A stretch of 64,000 bases of DNA, taken from Acidimicrobiia bacterium (GTDB taxonomy: Bacteria > Actinomycetota > Acidimicrobiia > IMCC26256 > JAENVU01). Below are positions 8,029-16,581 of the stretch, piece after piece. Numbering within the stretch: the stretch's first letter is position 1; every line of letters starts with the position of its first letter. The notes beneath the pieces are model-generated. The model worked only from the letters and a program-made list of their open reading frames with translations. It searched no databases and was not told where the DNA came from. The stretch covers positions 1 to 64,000 of the forward strand of contig JANYJV010000010.1 in NCBI GenBank assembly GCA_025361725.1, read 5' to 3'. Both the position numbers and the translations under genes were made by a program.

Positions 8029-8506
8029 TCAATCGTCGGTAAGGCCCCGGGCGTCGGCTCGTTGTAGCAGCGGCGAGCGGTTCGGGCCGGTGACGATGTC
8101 AAAGATCGTGCACTTGTTGGCGCCCGCCAGGTCGACGGGGAGATCGTCGGAGGGCGACATTCCGAGGCGGGTGGCGTTGATCGCGACATCACATCCCGCG
8201 GCGACCGCCGGCCCGATCTGTAGAGATCGAGGTCGGGATAGCGCCGAGCGATTCGCACCGCGAGATCATCGGCAACCCTCGCGGTGCGATTGGAAAGGGT
8301 CAGGCTGGCCACCCCACCCGCGGCCAAGGCGAACGCGATCGCAGAACCTGCACCCCCGCAGCCGCACACCCGCACCGATCGCTTGGGATGTCCAGCGGAA
8401 TGAGTACGCCCTCGACGCCACGAGCGGCCAGCTCGCCGTTGAAAAGTGCCGGTACCTTGGCGCGACCGATCGGGTGCCCGACAACGAACAAACACTTGGG
8501 TACCAC
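8029..8506 (-). pseudogene. Shikimate dehydrogenase (AroE)-like pseudogene with internal deletion and frameshifts
   Basis: Three reverse-strand pieces in different frames make a shortened AroE. First comes an N-terminal LFVVGHPIGRAKVPALFN and GVEGVLIPLDI. Then, directly and in another frame, comes the NAD(P)-binding motif VCGCGGAGSAIAFALAAGG followed by LTLSNRTARVADDLA. Last, in a third frame, is DVAINATRLGMSPSDDLP, with a terminal DIVTGPNRSPLLQRADARG. About 80 residues between the substrate-binding N-terminus and the nucleotide-binding loop are missing, including the expected catalytic Lys/Asp region. Decay is therefore advanced. It lies beside the insertion-sequence remnants. Confidence 0.8.
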
Positions 8507-8809
8507 CGCCGACCAGCACTCGACCCGACTCCACGACCACGATGCCTTCTTCGTCACGACCAGTATCGCTGGGCTCCGGGATCCGAACTCTCCTCAAGGA
8601 CGCAGCGCGACAAGCCGATTCCCGAGGCCAGGTCTTTTCGGCCGGCGAGGAGGAATCGTGACCGAGGCAACCCGCGGCCCGCAGGCCCAATGACACCACC
8701 GGGCACTGCTCGTCGTGCCGAGGTTTCCGCCGGCCAGTTGCAAACCCGCCAACCGACCAGGCGGTTGCCTGATGTCGTTGTCTCCGAACGCCTCGTGGAG
8801 CGTGCGGTG
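8507..8809. other. Spacer of about 300 bp without a recognisable gene
   Basis: This lies between the aroE-like pseudogene (reverse) and the diguanylate cyclase (forward). Open frames cross it on both strands, but none shows a domain, ribosome site or plausible composition. It is probably decayed sequence plus the promoter region for the cyclase; no clear promoter elements were found. Confidence 0.4.
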
Positions 8810-9742
8810 ATGGCGCGGTGGCTGGGAATCTTCTTCGCGTCGGGAGCCACACTGGCGCTGGTCGGGCTCTTCTTGTCTGACGCGCCGCATCGGCACATCA
8901 CCGCGACGGCGCTCCTCGCCGCCTCGGGCTATCCGGTCGCGGCGCTCCTGCTCGTGGATGGTCGACGCCTTCCGATGCCGCTGGTCCAGCTCCTCACCGC
9001 GGCCGGCACCCTCATCGTGACATTGGCAATCGTGATCGGAGAGCAGAGCCGACTCGCGGACGTCTCGCCGGTGTTCTACATGTGGGTGCCGATCTTCGCG
9101 TTCACGTACTTCTCGTTCCGCGCCGCGGTGCTCCAAGTCGCGTGGATCGCCGCGTCCTACGGTGCTGTACTCGGCGGTGAAGCCAGCAGATCGAGCGTCG
9201 GCCAGTGGATCGTCGTCGTCGGAGTCGTCGCGGTCACTTCCGCGGCAGTCCACGGCCTCGTCTCCCAGATCCGCCGACTTGCACGCACCGATCCGCTCAC
9301 CGGTCTTGCCAACCGGCGCGTCTTCGACGAGCGGCTTCACGCGGAGCTCACGCGCGCGCAACGGACTCGGGCTCCACTGTGTATCGCCATCATCGATCTC
9401 GACAACTTCAAGCGGATCAACGACGAACTCGGTCACCAAGCCGGCGACGAGGTGTTGATCCGGCTTGCACCCGCGTGGCTCCCCGAGCTGCGGACCAACG
9501 ATTGCCTTGCCCGCTACGGCGGCGACGAGTTCGCAGTCGTCTTGCCGAACAGCACCACCGATGACGCGAACCGCATCATCGAACGGCTCCGCGCGGCCAC
9601 GCCCGACCTTTCCTTCTCCGTCGGCATCGCGGCGTGCGAACCCACGGATGATGAGGACAACCTCGTGACTCGGGCCGACAGTCGCCTCTATCACGTGAAG
9701 CGCCACCGACGGGCCAGCCCCGGATCTCCAGATCACTCCTGA
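8810..9742 (+). CDS. Membrane diguanylate cyclase (GGDEF)
   Basis: 310 aa from the ATG giving MARWLGIFFASG; a GGAG about 10 nt upstream supports it, although an upstream TTG at 8765 in the same frame cannot be excluded. Residues 1-155 hold about six hydrophobic segments, an uncharacterised membrane sensor. The GGDEF domain follows from about residue 160 (TDPLTGLANRRVFDERL), with the active site YGGDEFAVVLP. RTND sits exactly five residues before GGDEF, so the RxxD product-inhibition site is intact. The motif set predicts active synthesis of cyclic di-GMP. No EAL domain and no partner gene are nearby; it stands alone between pseudogenes. Confidence 0.88.
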   Translation: MARWLGIFFASGATLALVGLFLSDAPHRHITATALLAASGYPVAALLLVDGRRLPMPLVQLLTAAGTLIVTLAIVIGEQSRLADVSPVFYMWVPIFAFTYFSFRAAVLQVAWIAASYGAVLGGEASRSSVGQWIVVVGVVAVTSAAVHGLVSQIRRLARTDPLTGLANRRVFDERLHAELTRAQRTRAPLCIAIIDLDNFKRINDELGHQAGDEVLIRLAPAWLPELRTNDCLARYGGDEFAVVLPNSTTDDANRIIERLRAATPDLSFSVGIAACEPTDDEDNLVTRADSRLYHVKRHRRASPGSPDHS

Positions 9743-9851
9743 CCCTCTGCGTGCGGCGGTGGTCACTCATGCCCGCACCGCCGACGCGCCCATGAGGGTG
9801 ATCGACCCCAGGGTGGCGCCGCGGCCTGGTGCTATCAGACGGTACGGCCCC

Positions 9852-10025
9852 TCATGTTCGTGGGTCCGCGGCGGCTCTCGCGACAGCCTGCATCCAGGTA
9901 CAGGTCGTCCAATCGGGGGCCCGGCAGAGGAGGGCGTGTTCGAGTTGACGCCGGGCGCTCTCGATCTCGAGCTGTCGGGCGGTGAGCTCGTCGATCTTGG
10001 TCCGCACGAGTTGTTGCCAAGCGTC
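9852..10025 (-). pseudogene. C-terminal fragment of a MerR-family regulator
   Basis: 57 codons on the reverse strand: WQQLVRTKIDELTARQLEIE, ARRQLEHALLCRAPDWTTC, WMQAVARA and a stop. The pattern of a long dimerisation helix with LVRTKIDELTARQ, then HALLC followed by a Cys-containing loop, is the usual C-terminus of MerR/SoxR-like regulators. The DNA-binding winged helix is absent; at 10026 the sequence changes into a forward-strand methyltransferase. Confidence 0.65.
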
Positions 10026-10590
10026 CCCTTCGGTCTCCCCCGAGGCCTCTCAGGCCGCCTCGCCGGCCGTCTGATGGCGGCCAACCATGAACAGCAACAA
10101 GAGCTCGCGCAGCTCGTGGAGCTGCCCGAGCAAGGCTCGCTCTGTGAGGTGGGTTACGGACCAGGTGTATTGCTCCATTTGCTCCGCACTCGATTTCCCC
10201 ACGCCACCTTGTGCGGGGCAGATCCGTCGGCGCTGATGCTGCGCCATGCACTCCGGACTACGGCGGCCGACCCGGGCGACGGCGTGACCGACCTGCGCAC
10301 TGGCGCCGTCGCGGACCTGCCCTTCGACCACGAAACGTTCAACGCGACGGTATCGATCAACACCGTGCAGTTCTGGCCAGATCTCCGCACGGGCCTCCGC
10401 GAGATCCGCCGCGTGACACGTCCGGGTGGCCAGGTTCTGATCGCATGGCACGGCGGAACGGACCCTCGACGCTTCCAGCGCCGCCTGATTCTCGACGAGT
10501 CAGAACTCGCCCACATGGCATCGACCATCGAGGCACACCTCGGCGAGTTCCATCGAACGCGCCTCGCCCAATCAGAGCTCTTCACCGCCG
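10026..10590 (+). pseudogene. Class I SAM methyltransferase, ends damaged
   Basis: The forward frame contains FGLPRGLSGRLAGRLMAAN, then the SAM motif LCEVGYGPGVLLHLL, the acidic loop GADPSALMLRHA, DLPFDHETFNATVSINTVQF and EIRRVTRPGGQVLIAWHG, as in class I methyltransferases. No start codon or ribosome site precedes FGLPRG, because the sequence joins the MerR fragment at 10025. After SELFTA (10590) the frame continues into low-complexity residues opposite the next gene instead of ending. Both ends look lost. A start at an internal ATG (LMAANHEQ) would still give a near-complete SAM domain, so weak function cannot be excluded. Confidence 0.6.
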
Positions 10591-10762
10591 GACTCCCGCG
10601 GAGCCTGCCGCCTGATTCGGGCGTGAGTCCATCGCCTCTCGGTGTCCCGACATCGTCTCGGCAGGCCATCAGGAACGGTGCAGGAGCCGGAGGCGCTTCC
10701 GTGTCCCGCCGGTCCAAGCCGCCGAGAAGCCGGGGCGGGACTCGAGCGTCGGGGGTCGGGGG

Positions 10763-11392
10763 TCAGCGGAGCGCGCGGTCGAGGAAGCTGTCGAGCTCGC
10801 GGTTGTCGACATCGATGTGGAGGTGTTCGCCGTGGCGCTCGATATCGAGCGTGGGGCAGAAGAACGGGGCGCCGTCGACGAAAAAGTACGGGGAGCCGAT
10901 GACGCCGCGGCGGATGCCCTCGGCGCGATCGGCGTCGACCGCGCCGCGCGCGGTCCTCGCGTCGGGGACGCCGAGGCCGTACCCGGCGGCGATCTCCGCG
11001 AGTACTTCCGGTCTACCAATCGCCTGACCCCGTTCGAACAGCGCATCGCGAATCGCGAGGTTGAAACCTTCACCGACCTCGGTTCCGTGCTCGTACGCGA
11101 GCGTGGCGGTACCGAGGACCGCGATGGTGGTCGTCGGGAACGCCGAAGGGTCGAAGCCGGTGAACAAGTCGGGGGCGACCTGCGCGCGCAGGTCGGCGAT
11201 CTCCTCGGTGACCTTGTCGGCCGCGAGCGGCTGTCCGTTGGCCAGTTCCAGCGGCCAGGCATGGACCCGGAGCCGCACGCCATCGGCGCCGGCCCGGTGG
11301 CGCCGTTCGATGAAGCGTCGCAGACTGAAGTGCGCGAAGGGACACGACACGTCAGCGAACACGTCGATGGCCCCGGCGCCGTGGCCGTTCAC
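10763..11392 (-). CDS. DsbA/FrnE-type thioredoxin-fold protein lacking CxxC
   Basis: About 209 aa if started at the GTG giving VNGHGAGAIDVFADVSCPFA; a TTG at 11407 with a better GGGAG site is an alternative. DVFADVSCPFAHFSLRRF aligns with the first strand and active-site helix of DsbA-like and 2-hydroxychromene-2-carboxylate isomerase-like proteins, but only the first Cys of CxxC remains (CPFA). The C-terminal RRGVIGSPYFFVDGAPFF holds the cis-Pro loop (SPYF) of the family. A glutathione/mycothiol-type transferase, isomerase or redox role is possible; with one Cys it is not a classical disulfide oxidase. It lies downstream of the DUF302 gene on the same strand, and the two are probably cotranscribed. 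Confidence 0.8.
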   Translation of the reverse strand: MNGHGAGAIDVFADVSCPFAHFSLRRFIERRHRAGADGVRLRVHAWPLELANGQPLAADKVTEEIADLRAQVAPDLFTGFDPSAFPTTTIAVLGTATLAYEHGTEVGEGFNLAIRDALFERGQAIGRPEVLAEIAAGYGLGVPDARTARGAVDADRAEGIRRGVIGSPYFFVDGAPFFCPTLDIERHGEHLHIDVDNRELDSFLDRALR

Positions 11393-11447
11393 TCCGCGAG
11401 AACCCAACGCCGGCTCCCACACGACGGGCGAGCGGCGGTCTCGGCCA

Positions 11448-11840
11448 TCAGGCGCCGCGCAACGCGTCGAGGGCTGCTTGGATCCGCACACCGGCCTCCT
11501 CGGCGATCGGCGCGAGGTCGGGATTGTCGGGCACCTCGGCGATGATCTTCGGGTCGAGCGCGTCGACGACGGTGCGTCCCTCTTTGGTGCGGACCACGAC
11601 GTTGCACGGCAGCAACGTCGCGATCCGAGGGTCGATCTCGAGCGCGCGGTGCGCGAGCTGAGGGTTGCAGGCGCCCAGGATGATCTGGGGCTCGACGTCG
11701 ATGCCGAGCTTGTCCTTGAGCGTTTGACGGACGTCGATCTCGGTGAGGATGCCGAACCCTTGATCCTTCAGCGCGTCCTTGACGCGATCGATGGCGTCGT
11801 CAAAGGAGATGTCGAGCTCGATACTGCGGGTGAAATCCAT
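11448..11840 (-). CDS. DUF302 domain protein
   Basis: 130 aa from the ATG giving MDFTRSIELDISFDDAIDRV, with GAGG 8 nt upstream. Conserved DUF302 features are visible: DALKDQGFGILTEIDVRQTL, LGIDVEPQIILGACNPQLAH and LPCNVVVRTKEGRTVVDALD. This fold (dimeric, one Cys after GA and one in LPCNV) is common next to redox genes and is of unknown function; a heme or thiol link has been suggested from context in other genomes. It is followed by the DsbA-like gene on the same strand and diverges from the disrupted UbiB gene. Confidence 0.88.
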   Translation of the reverse strand: MDFTRSIELDISFDDAIDRVKDALKDQGFGILTEIDVRQTLKDKLGIDVEPQIILGACNPQLAHRALEIDPRIATLLPCNVVVRTKEGRTVVDALDPKIIAEVPDNPDLAPIAEEAGVRIQAALDALRGA

Positions 11841-12008
11841 ACGGTTCGCCTCGGTGGTGGTTGGCCAGAAGATAGCGGGCAGGACGCGGGAAGCGACGGA
11901 GAATCCAACGGCGACGATGGGAAGACGCGCACGCTCGCCACTCGGCGGCGATCGCGAGCCGCTCCCCAACCTCCCGGGATCGCCGCCTCGTTCGGTGCCA
12001 TACCCGGT

Positions 12009-13223
12009 ATGGTACGCCTCGAACCGATCGGGATCGAACGGAGGTCATGGCCGACTGGCCTCGCTGGTCGGCTGGCGATGATGGCGCGCAGGACAACCTG
12101 GTTCCGGGCCGTGCGCCTCGTGTGGTCGCGACCGCGTGGCACCGCGAAGCAGTATCGCCGGCGGCGGCGTGAGATCCTGAGCGCGGTCAGCCGCCATGGC
12201 CTCGGCGTCCTCGTCGGCCCGCGCAGGTTCGGTCGCCTGGTCCCGTTCCATTGGGGTCTCCTCGGTCATCAGCGCCGCGCGGTGCCCTACACCCGGGCGG
12301 AGCACGTACGCCTCGCGGTCGAGGATCTTGGTCCGACCTTCATCAAGATCGGCCAGATCGCGTCGACGCGCGGCGATCTGCTCCCCCCCGAATACCAGCG
12401 CGAACTCGCGCACCTCCAGGACGCCGCGCCCCCCGAGTCGCTCGACTTCATCCGTGAGACGATCGAGGCGGAGCTCGGGCGCCCACCGGAGATGATCTTC
12501 GAGCACTTCGACGCGGTGCCGCTCGCCGCGGCGTCCATCGGCCAGGCCCACGCCGCGACGTTGCCCGACGGTACCGAGGTCGTCGTCAAGATCCGCCGCG
12601 CCGGCGTCGCCGCCCACGTCGAGCGCGACCTCGAGATCCTCGGCCAGCTCGCGGAGACCGCCGCTCGCCGCTGGGACCCCGACGGGCAGTACGACATCCC
12701 GAGCCTCGCCGCCGAGTTCTGCCAGACGCTGCGCCATGAACTCGACTACTGCCGAGAAGCCCAGAACGCCGAGCGCTTCGCCGAGAACTTCGCGGCTGAC
12801 CACAAGACCATCATCCCCCGCGTGTATCCGGAGTTCTCGACGTCGCGGGTTCTCACACTCGAACGGATGCGGGGGATGAACGTCGATGACCTCGCCGTCT
12901 TGGAAGCGGCTGGAATCGACTGTTCCGAGCTCTCGCGGCGTGCCGCGGAAATCACGCTCACGATGGTGTTCGAGCACGGTTTCTTCCATGCCGACCCGCA
13001 CCCCGGGAACTTGTTCGTGCACGCCGACAGCTCGATCGCGCTGATCGACTTCGGCATGGTCGGTGTCGTCGACCTTGCGACCCGCAGAGCCCTCGCCGTT
13101 GCGCTTCTCGCGACCACGACCGGTAATACGGAGCAGCTCATCGACGCGTTCGCAAGCCTGGGTGTCACGAGCCGAAATTTCGAACGCCAGCAACTCGCGA
13201 CCGACCTCGAATGGTCGCGTTGA
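12009..13223 (+). pseudogene. UbiB/ABC1 atypical kinase, 3' part lost at IS6 insertion
   Basis: Started at ATG 12009 or at 12078, the protein shows the ABC1/ADCK core: GPTFIKIGQIASTRGDLLPP (KxGQ motif), AAASIGQAHAATLPDGTEV (the Ala-rich loop replacing a Gly loop), VVVKIRRAG (catalytic Lys), FCQTLRHELDY, HGFFHADPHPGNLFVH and IDFGMVG (DFG). Such proteins normally run 450-550 aa. Here the frame is cut after about 400 residues (QQLATDLEWSR-stop), where the sequence becomes the end of an IS6-type transposase at about 13213-13223. The kinase core survives but the conserved C-terminal helices do not, so I call it disrupted. Family members support quinone/isoprenoid lipid biosynthesis; here the loss may be tolerated by another copy elsewhere. 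Confidence 0.85.
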
Positions 13224-13790
13224 GTCCACGCATGGGGCGCAGTCGGGCTTTGAGTCGGCCATGGTCACACTCCACACGGTTGTTCGCATCCTGGGCCGTG
13301 TTGTGAAACGCGGCGGGTATGAACCCCTCGATCGCCGCCCGCAACGCTGGGGTCCGATCCGTGACAACCTCAACTGGTTCACCATGGGTGCGGAGCGCTG
13401 TCGCGAAGAACCGTCGCGCGGCTCGGAGATCCCGTCGGGATGAGACGAGCACGTCGATGATCTGGCCGTACTGATCGACGGCGCGATACACGTACCGCCA
13501 CCGACCGGCGACCTTCACGTACGTCTCGTCGACAAACCAACGATCGCCGACAATGTGCCGCACGGTCCGGGCGTCGGCGAGGAGCGGTGAATCGTCGCAC
13601 CCACCGGGTAGACGGTCAAGTGGTCAACCTCGATCCCGCGCTCGCCGAGCAGTTCGTCGACGTCGCGGTAGGAGAGCCCGTACCGCAGATACCACCGCAC
13701 CGCGAGAACGATGATCTCCGGTGGGAACCGGAACCCGACAAATGCTGAACTGGGAACTACGGGAACCGAACGGGAACGACGAGGCATCAT
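13219..13790 (-). pseudogene. IS6-family transposase with two frameshifts and a cut C-terminus
   Basis: The N-terminal part reads FRFPPEIIVLAVRWYLRYGL, SYRDVDELLGERGIEVDHLT and VY. An extra C near 13619 and a missing pair of bases near 13600 then throw the frame out and back. The catalytic part continues as HIVGDRWFVDETYVKVAGRW, RYVYRAVDQYGQIIDVLVSS, VVTDRTPAL and NNRVECDHGRLKARLRPMRG, which carries the DDE residues (D in WFVDE, D in VVTD, E in RVECDHG). The last 25-30 residues expected after RPMRGL are replaced by the UbiB gene sequence. An IS6 copy thus broke the UbiB gene and then decayed. Confidence 0.9.
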
Positions 13791-14040
13791 CACGCGACGC
13801 TCACCGACCGGGCAACCCTCCGCCAAAGCAACAGAGCGCCCGTGCGGACGGACAGTCAGGCGGTGACCATGCTGCGGCCGCGGTCCCGTCGTCGACGAAA
13901 CTCGCCGAGGATGGGGCGCGAACATGACCGAACCCGGGGTGGTGAGGAGTGGCCGGGTTGAGCCAGATGGTGACCGACGCCCGCGTTTGCCACGGCGAAC
14001 AACGGAGTACCGGATCGGTGGGCCTTGCGCGCTCGCCCTC

Positions 14041-15120
14041 TCAGTACATGGTTTCGAGGAGGGCGACGAGGGAGTCGGCACCTCCGGTCGGGACGTACCC
14101 CGTGGCCCGCCCGGCCGCGAGTGTGGCCTCGGCGACGGCTGGGAAGTCGGACCGGTCTGCGCCCACATCTCGGAGGCGCGTCGGCAGGCCGAGCGACTCG
14201 ACCAACGTAGTGATGGCGTCCGCACCCGCATCCACGGTCGGCGCATCGAAGGCCGCCGCAACTAGCACCACACCGCCGGGGTTCTCGGCTTCGAGGTGGC
14301 GCATCACCGCAGGCAACGTGATGCCGCTCGTGAGTCCGTGCGGGACATCCCACCGCGCGCCGATCTGATGACCGAGCGTGTGCGAGAGGTGCACCCGCAC
14401 GTTCACCACTCCGGCCATGCTCATCCAGCCCGCGATCTGAGATGACTCGCGCGCGTTGAGATCACTGGGCGCGGCGAGGGTCAGCGGCAGCGTCCGGCGC
14501 AGGGTGCGGATCGCTTCGGTCGCGAGCGTGTCTGTCATGGGATGCGCACGCGGTCCCCACATCGCTTCGCACGCGTGATCGATCGCTTTCATACCGGTGG
14601 AGAGCCAGAGTTCCATCGGCGTGTTGAGCGTCACCTCGGGGTCCAGCACGATCGCGTGTGGCGCCATCCGCGGGTCCACCACGTACGTCTTCACTCCCGC
14701 GATGTCACCGGTCATCCCTGATGCAGGGGTCCACTCCCCCGACGACAGCGTGGTCGGGATGTGAATCTGGGGAATCGCGTCCGTGCCTGATCGGACGGCG
14801 ACGATCTTGGTGGCGTCGGTGACGCTCGAACCGCCGTACCCGATCAGCAGATCCGCGCCGGACGTCTGCACCATTGCGATGGCGTCGTCGACGTCGGCGC
14901 GCGGCGCATGTGCGCGCATCCGCGCGAACGTCCCGCCGTGCGCGTCTCCGAGCGCGCGTTCCAATGCAACGATCTGGTCGGTCTGCTCGGCCAGGGTGCG
15001 GCCGGTGATGATCAGCACCCGGTGCGCGCCGAGTTCCTCGACGATCGCCGGCACGTCGGCCACCGCGCCCGAGCCGTGCACGACCCGGTCGATCGCCGGA
15101 AATCGGTACGTTCGGCTCAC
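14041..15120 (-). CDS. Iron-containing alcohol dehydrogenase / maleylacetate reductase-like
   Basis: 359 aa from a GTG that overlaps the upstream esterase stop (GTGA), indicating translational coupling. The NAD(P)-binding GYGGSSVTDATK, then IPTTLSSGEWTPASGMTGD, TGMKAIDHACEAMW (metal-ligand His in the DHA motif) and SHTLGHQIGARWDVPHGLTS (two further His) are the conserved blocks of the Fe-ADH superfamily. The TTLS(G/S)GE segment and overall length lean towards the maleylacetate-reductase branch, but substrate is unproven. With the carboxylesterase upstream, an ester-hydrolysis then alcohol or ketone oxidoreduction pathway is plausible. Confidence 0.9.
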   Translation of the reverse strand: MSRTYRFPAIDRVVHGSGAVADVPAIVEELGAHRVLIITGRTLAEQTDQIVALERALGDAHGGTFARMRAHAPRADVDDAIAMVQTSGADLLIGYGGSSVTDATKIVAVRSGTDAIPQIHIPTTLSSGEWTPASGMTGDIAGVKTYVVDPRMAPHAIVLDPEVTLNTPMELWLSTGMKAIDHACEAMWGPRAHPMTDTLATEAIRTLRRTLPLTLAAPSDLNARESSQIAGWMSMAGVVNVRVHLSHTLGHQIGARWDVPHGLTSGITLPAVMRHLEAENPGGVVLVAAAFDAPTVDAGADAITTLVESLGLPTRLRDVGADRSDFPAVAEATLAAGRATGYVPTGGADSLVALLETMY

Positions 15121-16529
15121 CGCCACACCGCCAACCGCGCCTCGATCTGGTCGTCGTCCTCCACTGCGCGTCCGTACTGTGCAACAACGTCCGCCGACCG
15201 GCCGGTGGCTCCGGTCCGAGCGAACTGCACCCAATCGTCCTGCATCTGGGCGGCCAAGCTGGCGGCCAGCGTCGGTTCGGTGTCAGCCCCGGTCCAGCGG
15301 CCCCAATCCAGCTGGTCCAGCGTGTCGAACGTGAACGGCAGGTCGGCCGCGTGGCACGCCCGCAGCGGCAAGCCGTCGGCCCGAGGCGACACCTCCCAGG
15401 TGAAGAGGTACCGATACGTCTCGCCGTGATGCGCGTCGGCCACCGCCACCGCAGGGAGAAGCATCTCGTGGTCGCTCATGATCGCAGCCCAGACGTCCAT
15501 CGGTTCGTCTCCGACGATCGCTTGGTACGCGCGCACGACCTCCGACCCGTCGTGTCCGAGATAACGATCGACCCGAGTGCGCATCTGCGTGTCGGCGAGC
15601 GTCGACTCCATGAGGAAGAGGCGCATCTCATCGCGTGTCGTCCCGATCATGAGGTCGACGTCGGCACCGACGCCGGTCGCGAGCGCATCGACCGGTCGAG
15701 CGAGCAACAGGGCGTCGTCGACACACGGATGGAACGGCATCCGTGCCATCTCCATCATCAGTGGCATCAAGGCCTGACCTTGGGCTTCGATGATGCGTTG
15801 CCACGGGACCGCACGCGGATCGTCGCCGTCCAATGCGTCGCAGTACATCTCGGTGACGCGATCGACCTCGGCACGGGTGCGCGTGTAGTCGGTGGCACCG
15901 CTCTGGACGATCGAGTGATGGAACAAACCGGCTGAGCTCGGCGCGGCCAAGAGGTGGAGCACGGACCCGCCGCCCGCAGACTCGCCGGCGATCGTGACGT
16001 TTCCCGGATCGCCGCCGAAGCCGTCGACGTGATCCTGGATCCACCGGAGCGCGCACTGTTGGTCCCGGAGCCCGCAGTTGGTGTCGCCGAGGCCGAGGAA
16101 TCCCAGCGCACCCACCCGGTACCCGACAGTTACGACCACCATCTCGCCGCGCGCCGCGAGGCGCGCACCGTCGATCGTCGGATCGCTCGTCGCCCCACTC
16201 AAGAACCCGCCGCCGTAGAACCACACGAACACCGGATGCGGTCCCGGTGTTGCCGGTGTCCACACGTTGAGGAACAGACAGTCCTCGTCCATCGCCGGCG
16301 GCGTGGCGTCACCGGGAACCATGCCCATCCCGGGCAACTGGGGCGCGACGGGTCCGAACGATCGGGCGTCGATCTCGCCGCGGACCTTGTGCGCCACCGG
16401 CGCCATGAACCGCTGCGGACCGATCGGCGGTTCGGCGAACCGAAGACCCAGATAGGCGTGCACACCTTCGACCGCGGCGGCGCGCCCTCGAACGGTTGCA
16501 CCATCGAGTTCGACCACCGGTGAGGACAT
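15117..16529 (-). CDS. Type-B carboxylesterase
   Basis: 470 aa. Features in order: YLGLRFAEPP, MDEDCLFLNVWTP (the EDCL signature), the oxyanion-hole strand FVWFYGGGFLSG, the nucleophile elbow GESAGGGS with Ser184, then GTTRDEMRLFL and a late His in LRACHAADLPFTF. Length and motif order match bacterial para-nitrobenzyl-type carboxylesterases; no signal peptide is visible, so it is cytoplasmic. It is the first gene of a two-gene reverse operon, coupled to the Fe-alcohol dehydrogenase by a GTGA overlap. Ester substrate unknown. Confidence 0.93.
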   Translation of the reverse strand: MSSPVVELDGATVRGRAAAVEGVHAYLGLRFAEPPIGPQRFMAPVAHKVRGEIDARSFGPVAPQLPGMGMVPGDATPPAMDEDCLFLNVWTPATPGPHPVFVWFYGGGFLSGATSDPTIDGARLAARGEMVVVTVGYRVGALGFLGLGDTNCGLRDQQCALRWIQDHVDGFGGDPGNVTIAGESAGGGSVLHLLAAPSSAGLFHHSIVQSGATDYTRTRAEVDRVTEMYCDALDGDDPRAVPWQRIIEAQGQALMPLMMEMARMPFHPCVDDALLLARPVDALATGVGADVDLMIGTTRDEMRLFLMESTLADTQMRTRVDRYLGHDGSEVVRAYQAIVGDEPMDVWAAIMSDHEMLLPAVAVADAHHGETYRYLFTWEVSPRADGLPLRACHAADLPFTFDTLDQLDWGRWTGADTEPTLAASLAAQMQDDWVQFARTGATGRSADVVAQYGRAVEDDDQIEARLAVWR

Positions 16530-16581
16530 CGGCGCAGGGTACCGGTCTCCACCGGCGTGGCGTATCGGCTGCGCGCCTCGC

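Noticed and set aside
11061-12008. N-terminal extension of the UbiB frame upstream of 12009
   Set aside because: It runs opposite the DsbA-like and DUF302 genes and has low-complexity Arg-rich composition; the kinase homology begins after 12078.
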